Positions 1 through 8,195 of a DNA stretch of 64,000 nucleotides are shown piece after piece. The notes under the pieces were generated by a model. It was not told where the DNA came from and did no database searches. It was given only the letters and a program-made list of their open reading frames with translations. The DNA comes from Oscillospiraceae bacterium (lineage in GTDB: Bacteria > Bacillota > Clostridia > Oscillospirales > Oscillospiraceae), in assembly GCA_009781515.1 (NCBI GenBank), contig WQXY01000003.1, forward strand, positions 1 through 64,000, read 5' to 3'. Position 1 is the stretch's first letter. Every line of letters starts with the position of its first letter. The position numbers were made by a program, and so were the translations under genes.

Positions 1-46
1 CTGGTATGTTGTCAAACACCCCCATCTCCCCGATGAAGCGGCCGTC

Positions 47-1444
47 TCAGCTTGCTATGAGGTCGATGTGTGACAATGTGCCTGCGGCACCGCATTGTTT
101 AAGAAAAAAGCTGGTTGAACGCATAACTCCGAGTGTTTCGTTTCCTTCACCCTTAAATGAAAACTCCGTAGCAATTTCACCGAGAAATATCGCGCCAATA
201 CCAAGCTCTTTGAGCGTATATACCGTATCCTTGCCGTCCTTATCACGGCTCCAAACAACGAGCTTGTCGAATATCTCGTCGTTTTCGTCTATCCAACCGT
301 TACCGTCGGTGTCATACTTTCGCAGCTCGCTGAAACCGCAGCCTGTGCTCGGTCCGAATAGCTGGCTGCCGTCTTCTATAATACCTTTGCCGCTGTAGTC
401 AATGGCAAGAAAGCCGCTACCCTCTGCGAGTACCGACAGACTGTCCATATTTCCGTCCATTGTGAGGTCAAACAAAAACTTTTCCCCCATAAGCGAGGCT
501 GCTGTGCCGCCGTAGTTGATGACAAGCGGGTCAATAGGAAGCCCGCCGCTGCCCGTGATGCCCATAAATGATACAAATTCGCGTGACATTTGCATGTTGA
601 TATCCACCGTAATTGTTTTGCCGTCTGCCGTGTGGACGGTGCCGCTCGCCTGATACGAAACGGTTTCAGACTCATATTCAAAACCTTCCAAGTTCCACAA
701 GGCTACTCCCTGCGGTCGTTGTACAGCTTCAAGTCCGAACGCTCCGCCAAAAAATAACGAAATATCAAAATTGCGTCTTTCAACTGTGCTAAAGAAGCCG
801 TTTGCTCCTGTAGTATGCTCCGTATTATGCTGATGATGCTGATTAAACTGCGTTTTGTGTTTTGAGAACCTGCCCGTCAGCAGCTCATATATCATCTGAG
901 ACAGCCGCGCTCTAAGCTCCCCGGGGGTGGTTGGTACTTTCTGATGCCTTGCGCCATGCACCGCAGTGAGGGGCGACCCACGCGCCAGTCTGTTGATGTT
1001 TTCATCTCTGGCATTTTTAAGCATGGTCTTGAATGTATCGCTATTGCTTTGACCCTCGTTGTTTACGTTTTGTCCGTTCCCGTTGTTCTGACCATTTCCG
1101 TTTGCGAGTTGACCCACTCCTGTGTTCCCGTTGTTTTGACCGTTTCCGTTTGTGAGCTGACCATTTCCGATGTTTCCGTTGTTTTGTCCGTTTCCGTTTG
1201 TGAGTTGCCCATTTCCGATGTTCCCGTTGTTCTGTCCGTTTCCGTTTGTGAGCTGCCCGTTTCCGATGTTTCCATTGTTTCCGTTGTTTTTTTCATTTCC
1301 GTTTTGGTCTTGCTTTGGCGGGTCGGGGATTGCGCCTGTGAACTTTGCGTTGTTCAAACTGCCTGTAGCGGACACTCCCGTCGAATTGACCGACAAGGAT
1401 GTGCGTTGTGAGCTGACACTCACATTGAAGCCTTGGATAACCAT
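47..1444 (-). CDS. Asn/Gly-rich repeat protein with C-terminal EF-hand-like domain
   Basis: About 465 residues of unknown function. The start at 1444 follows GGGAGAA by about 7 bases; the frame runs further upstream without a comparable ribosome site. The N-terminus (MVIQGFNVSVSSQRT) has no clear signal peptide. It is followed by a low-complexity region of about four 16-residue repeats rich in N, G and Q, then a linker and a globular C-terminal half. Near the C-terminus is a canonical Ca2+ loop, DTDGNGWIDENDEIF. The stretch after it (KLVVWSRDKDG, then GIGAIFLGEIATEF and LGVMRSTSFFL) resembles the C-terminal region of a family of VCBS/EF-hand-type secreted or cell-surface proteins; this is from memory. 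The repeats probably act as a spacer. It is divergent from the FapA-like gene. Binding partner and secretion route cannot be read from the sequence. Confidence 0.7.
   Translation of the reverse strand: MVIQGFNVSVSSQRTSLSVNSTGVSATGSLNNAKFTGAIPDPPKQDQNGNEKNNGNNGNIGNGQLTNGNGQNNGNIGNGQLTNGNGQNNGNIGNGQLTNGNGQNNGNTGVGQLANGNGQNNGNGQNVNNEGQSNSDTFKTMLKNARDENINRLARGSPLTAVHGARHQKVPTTPGELRARLSQMIYELLTGRFSKHKTQFNQHHQHNTEHTTGANGFFSTVERRNFDISLFFGGAFGLEAVQRPQGVALWNLEGFEYESETVSYQASGTVHTADGKTITVDINMQMSREFVSFMGITGSGGLPIDPLVINYGGTAASLMGEKFLFDLTMDGNMDSLSVLAEGSGFLAIDYSGKGIIEDGSQLFGPSTGCGFSELRKYDTDGNGWIDENDEIFDKLVVWSRDKDGKDTVYTLKELGIGAIFLGEIATEFSFKGEGNETLGVMRSTSFFLKQCGAAGTLSHIDLIAS
1063..1290 (-). repeat. in-frame 48-bp tandem repeat, about 4 units
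   Basis: Roughly four 48-bp units, each coding 16 residues of the type NNGNIGNGQLTNGNGQ. The last unit has diverged (NTGVGQLA). Units keep the reading frame, so copy-number change would alter the length of the spacer without breaking the protein. Confidence 0.75.
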
Positions 1445-1622
1445 ATTGAGTTCTCCCATGAAAAAAAGACTCAATACGCACACGCTGTGTTATAGCCACT
1501 TCCGTGCCGCTATTTCGTCTCTATTTTTATTATCGGAATAATAGAAAAAAAGTTTAGGGCAGAGCTATCACCGTCTTGATAAAAAAATTCTCAAAATTTT
1601 GAGAAAAAATGTCCAAAAACAC

Positions 1623-1653
1623 TTGACCTTCGAGTTCCTCGAAGGTTTATGCT
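1623..1653 (+). promoter_or_regulatory. MerR-type promoter: 19-bp spacer with 9+9 dyad
   Basis: TTGACC (1623-1628) and TATGCT (1648-1653) are separated by 19 bp rather than 17. The spacer is filled by a perfect dyad, ACCTTCGAG / CTCGAAGGT (1626-1634 and 1638-1646, centre TTC). An over-long spacer with a dyad between the boxes is the signature of promoters activated by MerR-family regulators. It drives the FapA-like gene at 1690. No MerR gene is present in this window. Confidence 0.75.
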
Positions 1654-1689
1654 GTATTTAGACTAAAAAAACGAAAGGGTGTGTACACG

Positions 1690-3465
1690 ATGAAAGCGAA
1701 GTATTTTACAGCAGAAAATTGCGAGGCTGCCACTGCTATTGCCACAGACTATTTTGGTTGCGATAAGGAGGATATCACCTTCGAATTGGTTGACAACGGG
1801 CTTGGAAGCGGTAGCTGCCTGCTCTTAGCGATAGTTGGATTACCAAGCAAAATTGCCAATATGGACGCACATTGCAGTCTTTATTTTGAAGATGACGGCG
1901 TCTACTTGGAGCTTTACAAGCAGCGGGGTGCAGGCTATCTGTTTGAAAGCAGTGAACTTAAAAGCTATCTAAACCGTAAGCGCATAAAAAATCTTGACAT
2001 CGAAAATGTTGAACATCTTATAAAGAAAACTTTCGGTAGGGTTAAGGTTGCCGCTGCTCAAGACGAGTATACAATCGGCGAGGATATAACTATTACCATT
2101 TCAGATGACGGTATGCAGGCTGCTGCGACCCTGCTCGCTCCCGAGCCCGGTGGTCTTCCTCTGTCCGTGGAAGATGCAAAAGACAGGCTCACAAACGCCG
2201 GAGTGGTTTTCGGCATTGATACCGAGATTTTGACAACACTCCTAACTGCCAAACTATATGGCGCCGAAAAAGCCGTTGCTTTTGCATCACCTCCCGAAAA
2301 CGGTGAAGACGGCAAGCTGATTTTTCATTTTTCGACTGACGAGAGAACAGGAAGCCCCATGGAAACTATAGGCGGCAGAGTGGACTACAGAACGCTTGAC
2401 CTTTATGTTCCCGTTGAAGAGGGACAGCTCCTTGTGACCAGAGAACATGCAACAGAGGGCAGTCCCGGCATGTCTGTGACGGGCAGCATTATTAACCAAA
2501 AGCCCGGCAAGGAAATTATGTTCCCGCGCGGCAAAAATGTTGACATCAACGATGAAAAAACCGAAATGCACGCTTCATGCTCCGGCATGGTTGAGTATGT
2601 AAACAATTCTGTCTATGTTTCAAGTGTCTATGATATTAAAAGTGATTGCGACCTGAGAGTCGGCAACATTGATTTTGACGGCAGTGTGCATATCCACGGA
2701 AATGTCTGCACGGGAAGCGTTGTCAAAGCCACAGGCAGCGTAATTATTGAGGGAAGTATTGAAGCTGCAACGATTATAGCAGGCGGAAATGTTGAGGTCA
2801 AAGGCGGTATGCAAGGTGCCGACAAGGGTTTGATTGAAGCGGGCGGTGCTGTTACTGCACTGTATGTAGAGCGCGGCAGAGTTCATGCCGACGGGCATGT
2901 TAAGCTTGACATGTGTATTCACAGCATTGTAGAAGCAGGCGAGACTCTCACGCTCGAGGGCAGACGCGGCGCAATAATCGGCGGGCGTGCAAGCTCCTTT
3001 GGTGATATCGTTGCAAACTATGTTGGTGCTCTTTCAAACACACGTACCGAGGTTGCTGTCGGGGTCACTCCGAGAAAACGCGAACGCTTAGCTTTAATAA
3101 AAAGCGACATTAACAAGCTTATGTTAGAGCAAATTAAGCTCAATCAGTTGGACTCTTATCTGTCAAATGCTCAAGGTGTCATTGACGCTAAAAAATGGGA
3201 CATTTTATACAGGTCGAGTGTTGAAAACAGAAAAGCCAATAACGAAATGCTCCTCGAGCTGAGCGCCGAAAAGGATGCTTTGGAGCATGAGCTTGAAAAC
3301 GCAACAGACAGTATGGTTCATGTGTTTAATACTATGTTCCCGGGCTCACGGGTTTTAATAGGACAAAGCACCTATGTCGTAAAAGAGGATATAAGCTATG
3401 CCTCGTTTAAGCACAAGGACAATGAGGTAATCTACGTCCCCTGCGAGCTGAAGAAGACCTCATGA
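1690..3465 (+). CDS. FapA / DUF342 family protein
   Basis: 591 residues. The ATG at 1690 is chosen because GAAAGGG (1673-1679) sits 10 bases upstream; a GTG at 1681 is too close to it. Residues about 1-190 are an N-terminal alpha/beta region. The middle third (about 220-460) has the FapA pattern of short glycine-rich beta turns (GGRVDYR, GSVHIHGNV, GSVIIEGSI, GGNVEVKGG), as in a right-handed beta-helix. Residues about 465-550 are a charged coiled coil (KRERLALIKSDINKLMLEQI), and a small beta tail closes the protein. DUF342 proteins include the flagellar assembly protein FapA, but no flagellar gene is visible nearby and the precise role is unknown. Cytoplasmic, as no signal or membrane segment is seen. 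Expression is probably under MerR-type control from the promoter at 1623-1653. Confidence 0.85.
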   Translation: MKAKYFTAENCEAATAIATDYFGCDKEDITFELVDNGLGSGSCLLLAIVGLPSKIANMDAHCSLYFEDDGVYLELYKQRGAGYLFESSELKSYLNRKRIKNLDIENVEHLIKKTFGRVKVAAAQDEYTIGEDITITISDDGMQAAATLLAPEPGGLPLSVEDAKDRLTNAGVVFGIDTEILTTLLTAKLYGAEKAVAFASPPENGEDGKLIFHFSTDERTGSPMETIGGRVDYRTLDLYVPVEEGQLLVTREHATEGSPGMSVTGSIINQKPGKEIMFPRGKNVDINDEKTEMHASCSGMVEYVNNSVYVSSVYDIKSDCDLRVGNIDFDGSVHIHGNVCTGSVVKATGSVIIEGSIEAATIIAGGNVEVKGGMQGADKGLIEAGGAVTALYVERGRVHADGHVKLDMCIHSIVEAGETLTLEGRRGAIIGGRASSFGDIVANYVGALSNTRTEVAVGVTPRKRERLALIKSDINKLMLEQIKLNQLDSYLSNAQGVIDAKKWDILYRSSVENRKANNEMLLELSAEKDALEHELENATDSMVHVFNTMFPGSRVLIGQSTYVVKEDISYASFKHKDNEVIYVPCELKKTS

Positions 3466-3473
3466 TTTGCTTC

Positions 3474-3502
3474 TTGACATATCCTATTTTATAGGATAGT
3501 AT
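3474..3502 (+). promoter_or_regulatory. toxin-antitoxin promoter with built-in operator
   Basis: TTGACA (3474-3479), a 17-bp spacer and TAGTAT (3497-3502). A perfect 8-bp inverted repeat TATCCTAT / ATAGGATA (3480-3487 and 3491-3498, 3-bp centre) fills the spacer and touches the -10. This is where an autorepressing antitoxin would be expected to bind. Confidence 0.7.
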
Positions 3503-3514
3503 ATAAGAAAGAAG

Positions 3515-3874
3515 GTGGCTATCATAGGCAAGCTGTTCTTTTCAACATTTGAATTTGATAAACAATGGGAACGAATGGGGCTTGGCGACGATGAAAGAAG
3601 CTGTTTAGAAAACGAAATTTTGGATAACCCGAGAATTGGTAGAGTGATACAGGGTACCGGCGGTTTGCGGAAAATGCGTTATGCCGTTAAAGGCAAGGGA
3701 AAGAGCGGCGGAGCTCGGATATTGTATGTCGACTTTGTGGTATTTGAACGCGTTTACCTTGTCACTGCATATCTTAAGGATACAAAAGAAGACATATCCC
3801 GGACTGAACGGGAAATGTTCAAGAAGCTAATCGCACAAACAGAAGCAGAACTGAGAGGTAAAGCAAATGAGTAA
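3515..3874 (+). CDS. RelE/HigB-type toxin (type II TA)
   Basis: 119 residues from a GTG start preceded by AAGAAAGAAG. The core pattern, GTGGLRKMRYAVKGKGKSGGARILYVDF followed here in two parts (a GGLRKMR strand, then a GGARILYVDFVV strand) and a KDTKEDIS...E helix, matches RelE/HigB-fold mRNA interferases. In that family basic residues on the central strands contact mRNA in the ribosomal A site. The order toxin first, XRE antitoxin second, is the HigBA arrangement. The 3' end overlaps the antitoxin gene by 8 bases, giving translational coupling. Probable activity is ribosome-dependent mRNA cleavage; the target is unknown. Confidence 0.85.
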   Translation: MAIIGKLFFSTFEFDKQWERMGLGDDERSCLENEILDNPRIGRVIQGTGGLRKMRYAVKGKGKSGGARILYVDFVVFERVYLVTAYLKDTKEDISRTEREMFKKLIAQTEAELRGKANE

Positions 3875-4181
3875 AGTGTCCGAAAGCATTGCACGCGGAC
3901 TACAAGAAGTGCTTGACCACGCTAAGGGCAAGGTTGAACTTCGGTCACGTTTTGTATCTGCAAATCCACCTCGTATTTATACAGCATCGCAGGTGCGTAA
4001 AATTCGAGATAATCTGAATATGTCGCAAGGCTTCTTTGCAGAGGTTATAGGCGTGTCAAAAAAAACGGTAGAGGCATGGGAGTATGGTCATGGCAAGCCG
4101 AGTGGTGCAGCCTCACGTGTCCTTGCGATTGCTGAAACAGACCCTGACGCTTTTAAGCGTTACGGCTTTGCACAATGGTAG
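3867..4181 (+). CDS. HigA-like XRE antitoxin
   Basis: 104 residues. Start ATG has GAGGTAAAG 8 bases upstream, inside the end of the toxin gene. Residues about 1-35 are likely the toxin-binding N-terminal part (SARGLQ-like helix), and residues about 38-90 are a Cro/C1 helix-turn-helix: YTASQVRKIRDNLNMSQGFF, then VIGVSKKTVEAWEYGHGKPSG. This layout, toxin-neutralising segment before the HTH, is usual for HigA partners of RelE-fold toxins. It should bind the 8-bp inverted repeat inside the promoter at 3474-3502 and repress the pair. Converges on the GH31 gene, with 36 bases between. Confidence 0.85.
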   Translation: MSKVSESIARGLQEVLDHAKGKVELRSRFVSANPPRIYTASQVRKIRDNLNMSQGFFAEVIGVSKKTVEAWEYGHGKPSGAASRVLAIAETDPDAFKRYGFAQW

Positions 4182-4217
4182 CACCGCAAGCGATAAGAGC
4201 GCTATCCTCTGTATCAA

Positions 4218-6236
4218 CTAAATTGGTAAATCTGCTCCGTTGCGGAGAAACAACGGGATTGTGTCCAGCGGAGCCTTTGATGCAATCGTCTGACCGCCAT
4301 CGTATTGTTGCCCGGTTTTGCAGCATTTCCAGCTTGCTCCCTCAGGCAGGTACACCTCACGCTCTACAGCGCCTGCAGTCATAACCGGAGCAACCAACAA
4401 ATCAGGACCAAACATGTACTGGTCTGCAAGTTTCCTGCACTTCAAGTCCTCGGGAAACTCATATATCATAGGTCTGATAACAGGGTCGCCGTTTTCGTGT
4501 GCGCCCTGCATCAGCCCGCGAATGTACGGACGCAGACGCTCACGAAGCTCTATATACTTTTTCATTATCTCAAAGTTGTCCTCGCCGTAGCTCCAAACCT
4601 CGTTATCCTGACCCGAAGAAAACTGACGTATACCGCCGCGATATTCTTCTTCAATCGGCTTCATCGGAAAACGCTCGCCATGCAGGCGAAAAACCGGCGA
4701 GAAACAGCCAAACTGGAACCAACGTACCACGAGCTCCTGAAAAGCGGGGTCATGCGGCTCACCGCCGAAGAAACCGCCGATATCGCTCGTCCACCATGGC
4801 ACGCCGGACATTGCCATTGATAAGCCTGCCGCCACTTGCTCACGGAAAGAGCGGAAGTTTGAATAAATATCACCCGACCAAATGAGTGCACCGTAACGTT
4901 GAACACCCGCCCAGCCGCATCTGACAAGATTTAGCGGATTTTCGATACCCTCGGCACGCATACCGTCATAAAAGCCTTTTGCGTACATGTTGGGATATAA
5001 AAGTGTAACCTTTTGCGCAGGGCCAAGATGATATCTGTATAGGTCGAAATCATATATAAACTCAGGCTCGGCTTCGTCGAGCCAAAATATCTTTATGCCC
5101 TTGCTGAAGTAATTCTCTTTGGCACGCTGCCAGACAAACTCTCGTGCTTCGGGGTTTGTAGCGTCATAATACAATGTGTCGCCCATCCACGACATGCTTA
5201 TGTTGACGCCACGGTCAAAACCGAGCAGCAGTCCCCGCTCGTTCATTTGCCAAAAGTTCTCACTGCGGTGGTCAACAGTCGGCCATATCGACACCATAAG
5301 CTCCACACCCATATCTTTCAGCTCTTTTACCATTGCGTCGGGGTCAGGCCAATCTATGGGGTCAAACTTCCAGTCACCCTGCATTGTCCAGTGAAAAAAG
5401 TCTGCAACAATTACGTTCAGCGGCAGTCCGCGTTTATGATACTCCCGTGCCACCGTCATCAGCTCCTCCTGCGAGCGGTAACGCAGCTTACACTGCCAAA
5501 AGCCCATTCCAAACTCAGGCATCATAGGTGCCCTTCCTGTTACGTCCGTATATCTGCGGACTGTTTCTTTTGGGGCTTCGCCCGAAACAATCCAATAATC
5601 GAGCAAATCCGTACATTCCGAGTACCAATGAGTAATATTTTCGGCAAATGTCACCCTGCCGACCGACGGATTGTTCCATAAAAAACCATAACCGAAACTT
5701 GAAACATAAAACGGAATTGAGGCTTGAGAGTTTCGGTGTGCAAGCTCAAGCGATGCACCCTTTTTGTCTAACATTCCGTCCTGATACTGCCCCATGCCCC
5801 ATATATGCTCGCCGTTTCTCGCTTCAAAGCGTGCGTTTAGAGTGTAGTCACTGCGTCCCATTACAGGCTTAAGCTCTCTTGCATGAATTCCGAGCGGAAC
5901 ACAATAACGCGACAGGTCGTCACGGTTGCGGTAATATTCCTCAAGAAGAAGTTCACCTGAGGAATTATAAAAACTCACCCAACCCTCGCGGTTGATTTTT
6001 GCCGTAATATCACCGTATTTTATGGAGGCTTCGTCCCCATTTATCAAAATCTCAGCTTTTCTGTCTGCCGTTTCAGTGACGATTTCAGCTTTCGGCAAGA
6101 GCGCCCTGTCTTCGTTTGGCATTTGCGGCAAACGCGTCGCCCGCACTCTAAGCCCTGCTCCCCAAGGCTCTATCCATAGGGTTTCCGTGCCTTTTTGCCG
6201 TACAAGAATACCGTTTTGAGCTGTTAAGGTTGGCAT
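4218..6236 (-). CDS. GH31 glycoside hydrolase, probable alpha-xylosidase
   Basis: 672 residues, a usual GH31 length, no signal peptide, so cytoplasmic. An N-terminal mutarotase-like beta domain (to about 225) precedes the TIM barrel. The nucleophile motif is FWLDEAEPE with Asp387, and the acid/base region is IWSGDIYSNF with Asp456. GH31 enzymes with WLDxxEPE and PEFGMGFWQCKLRY are mostly alpha-xylosidases of the YicI/XylS type, cleaving alpha-xylose from xyloglucan oligosaccharides; alpha-glucosidase activity is the alternative. The start lies 2 bases after the stop of the xylanase gene, and its ribosome site (AGAGGA) is in the xylanase 3' end, so the two are translationally coupled. Context supports use of hemicellulose fragments brought into the cell. 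Confidence 0.88.
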   Translation of the reverse strand: MPTLTAQNGILVRQKGTETLWIEPWGAGLRVRATRLPQMPNEDRALLPKAEIVTETADRKAEILINGDEASIKYGDITAKINREGWVSFYNSSGELLLEEYYRNRDDLSRYCVPLGIHARELKPVMGRSDYTLNARFEARNGEHIWGMGQYQDGMLDKKGASLELAHRNSQASIPFYVSSFGYGFLWNNPSVGRVTFAENITHWYSECTDLLDYWIVSGEAPKETVRRYTDVTGRAPMMPEFGMGFWQCKLRYRSQEELMTVAREYHKRGLPLNVIVADFFHWTMQGDWKFDPIDWPDPDAMVKELKDMGVELMVSIWPTVDHRSENFWQMNERGLLLGFDRGVNISMSWMGDTLYYDATNPEAREFVWQRAKENYFSKGIKIFWLDEAEPEFIYDFDLYRYHLGPAQKVTLLYPNMYAKGFYDGMRAEGIENPLNLVRCGWAGVQRYGALIWSGDIYSNFRSFREQVAAGLSMAMSGVPWWTSDIGGFFGGEPHDPAFQELVVRWFQFGCFSPVFRLHGERFPMKPIEEEYRGGIRQFSSGQDNEVWSYGEDNFEIMKKYIELRERLRPYIRGLMQGAHENGDPVIRPMIYEFPEDLKCRKLADQYMFGPDLLVAPVMTAGAVEREVYLPEGASWKCCKTGQQYDGGQTIASKAPLDTIPLFLRNGADLPI

Positions 6237-6238
6237 AA

Positions 6239-8098
6239 TTATCCTCTTTTCTTACTGATAAAAATTACTGTAACAACCACCGTTCCTACAATAAGAGCTA
6301 TTACACCAAGGGAAATGATAACATTTGAAAGTGCACCCGGTCCCGACTCGCCGGCTGGCGTAGTCCCTCCACCCTCCGGCGGTGTGGGCGTAGGTGTTTC
6401 AAGCGGCGGCTCCGGCGTTGCGGGTGCAGGTGTTGCAGGCGCGCCCGGCTCTATGCCGAGGAAACCCTCAGGGTCGGCAACCGCAAAAAACGCAGGCTTT
6501 GCAGTGCCGTTTGCTTCAAACAGCAGCGGACTGCCTGCACTTCGCCAGCTTGTACCGTCATCTATGCCCCAAAATGTAACACGGGCAATGCTGTCCGAAT
6601 GTTCCTTAAAGAGCATCATAAGCTGTGCATACAGTGTCGCCTGCTTCATCTCAAGCTCCGTATCCGATGCCTTATAATTACTCCAACTTCCCATTGGTAT
6701 ATCAAGCTCAGTTATACTAATCTCGGCGCCCGTTTCTTTCCACCGGATTATTGTATCTTCAACATCTTTTACGGCAAGACCGTCAGTCCAGTAATGTGCC
6801 TGCAGCCCCAAGCCTTCAATGAGTAGTCTGTCTGGCTCAATATTTCGCGGGTCTGATTTCCATTTTTCGTTCAGTTCCTCTGCCATCATAGCAATCGCCT
6901 CGCGCTTGCCACGCTCTGTTTCGTTAAAATCGTTGTAATAAAGTATTGCCTCCGGGTCTATAAGGCGTGTGAAAACAAATGCGTCATAGATATAGTCCGC
7001 ACCGCTCTCGCCCTCGTCTTCATCGGCACCGTTTGCATATGCCGCATACCATGCCGAACTTTCGTTGGATGTTCCGCCCTTACGCAAAACATTACGCCAA
7101 TCACTCGGCACCGACCCTATACTTGTCTGAAATGCTTCGTTGACAACATCCCAAGAGATTACGCGGCCTTTATAGTGAGTTGCAACATTGTAAATAAAGT
7201 CCTGCATATTTGCCCTTGCTTGCGCACGGTTCAAAGGCTCTGCGTCTGCGTTTTGGTTCAGCCAGCTTGCAGACTGTGAGTGCCATACCAATGTGTGCCC
7301 ATGCACAAGAATATCCGCAGCAAACAGTATATCAAGCATTGCGTCCGCTCTGTCAAATCTGTATGCGCCACGCTCCCTGCCGCCCAAAGCGTCGGGTTTC
7401 ATGTCATTACCTGCGGTCATTACATTAAAGTGATGCTTTACAAGCTCAAAACGCTGACCGGAAAGGTCAGAACGACTGAAAGCAGAGCCTATCAGAAAAT
7501 AATCCTTGTATAATTCAGCGAGTGACGGAAGGTCCAAATCGGGAGTAAACCCCTCACCCTCGGCTTGATAAAAAGTAAACTCGTCGATGTAAAACTCGGC
7601 TGTTGTCGCATCGTTTTCAATGTATACACTCAGGTAATTATCATCAGGAAAAACATGCGTTCCAAGAATTTCCACCCAGCCGTCTTCCGTGGTTATTACC
7701 TTTTGTGCGATATTATGATATGTCGCATCTTCTCCTTGTCCCGCTTGTCTTGACATTCTGAAATTCGAGCTTTCGGGAGTTTTTGCATGAATTCTGACAG
7801 ATATCGTGTATTGCTCACCCGGATTAACAAAATCGGTGATATTAAATGACGGGCCATTCCATGCTGCACTGCGTCCTGTCACAAGCAGGGAATAATCCCC
7901 CTCGTATGCCATTTCATCAGTAACCGTAAGGATTGAAGTGTCATTTTCGTTACGCGGTTCAAAGCCCATTGTATCGCCCATTTCAAAGCAAATTGTATGC
8001 TTCATTGTGTAGACCGGCTCATCCGAGGCAACTGAGAGCACCGGACTTATAAGTGTGATAAGCATGAACACTATGAGCAGATATGCGATTTTTCTCAT
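6239..8098 (-). CDS. membrane-anchored GH10 endo-1,4-beta-xylanase
   Basis: 619 residues. A signal peptide (about 1-25, hydrophobic stretch LLIVFMLITLISPVLSVAS) is followed by a CBM22/CBM4_9-like beta-sandwich (about 30-178), a GH10 barrel (about 190-545), a Pro/Thr linker (PGAPATPAPATPEPP) and a C-terminal transmembrane helix (about 590-613) ending in KKRG. The GH10 acid/base Glu321 lies in WDVVNEAF and the nucleophile Glu464 in ITELDI. There is no LPxTG motif, so the enzyme is held at the outer face by its own helix rather than by sortase. It would cut xylan at the surface, with the products finished by the coupled GH31 enzyme. AGGGGA precedes the ATG. A TGATATTAT extended -10 lies about 50 bases upstream on the minus strand. 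Confidence 0.93.
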   Translation of the reverse strand: MRKIAYLLIVFMLITLISPVLSVASDEPVYTMKHTICFEMGDTMGFEPRNENDTSILTVTDEMAYEGDYSLLVTGRSAAWNGPSFNITDFVNPGEQYTISVRIHAKTPESSNFRMSRQAGQGEDATYHNIAQKVITTEDGWVEILGTHVFPDDNYLSVYIENDATTAEFYIDEFTFYQAEGEGFTPDLDLPSLAELYKDYFLIGSAFSRSDLSGQRFELVKHHFNVMTAGNDMKPDALGGRERGAYRFDRADAMLDILFAADILVHGHTLVWHSQSASWLNQNADAEPLNRAQARANMQDFIYNVATHYKGRVISWDVVNEAFQTSIGSVPSDWRNVLRKGGTSNESSAWYAAYANGADEDEGESGADYIYDAFVFTRLIDPEAILYYNDFNETERGKREAIAMMAEELNEKWKSDPRNIEPDRLLIEGLGLQAHYWTDGLAVKDVEDTIIRWKETGAEISITELDIPMGSWSNYKASDTELEMKQATLYAQLMMLFKEHSDSIARVTFWGIDDGTSWRSAGSPLLFEANGTAKPAFFAVADPEGFLGIEPGAPATPAPATPEPPLETPTPTPPEGGGTTPAGESGPGALSNVIISLGVIALIVGTVVVTVIFISKKRG

Positions 8099-8161
8099 TA
8101 TTTTAATCCCCTATCTCTTAACTTTCTTACGATAATATCACAAACACCAAAAGAGTTCTAC

Positions 8162-8189
8162 TTGTATAATCCAAATTGTATTGTATAAT
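8162..8189 (+). promoter_or_regulatory. promoter immediately abutting the ABC ATPase start
   Basis: TTGTAT (8162-8167), 16-bp spacer, TATAAT (8184-8189). Only 6 bases separate the -10 from the ATG at 8196, so transcription would begin at or next to the start codon. No Shine-Dalgarno sequence is visible before this ATG, consistent with a leaderless mRNA. Confidence 0.55.
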
Positions 8190-8195
8190 AATTTT

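Noticed and set aside
944..1411. Plus-strand open frame with repeated VVLSVSVCEL-like units
   Set aside because: It is the complement of the Asn/Gly tandem repeat; repeats open all frames. No signal, start site or family.
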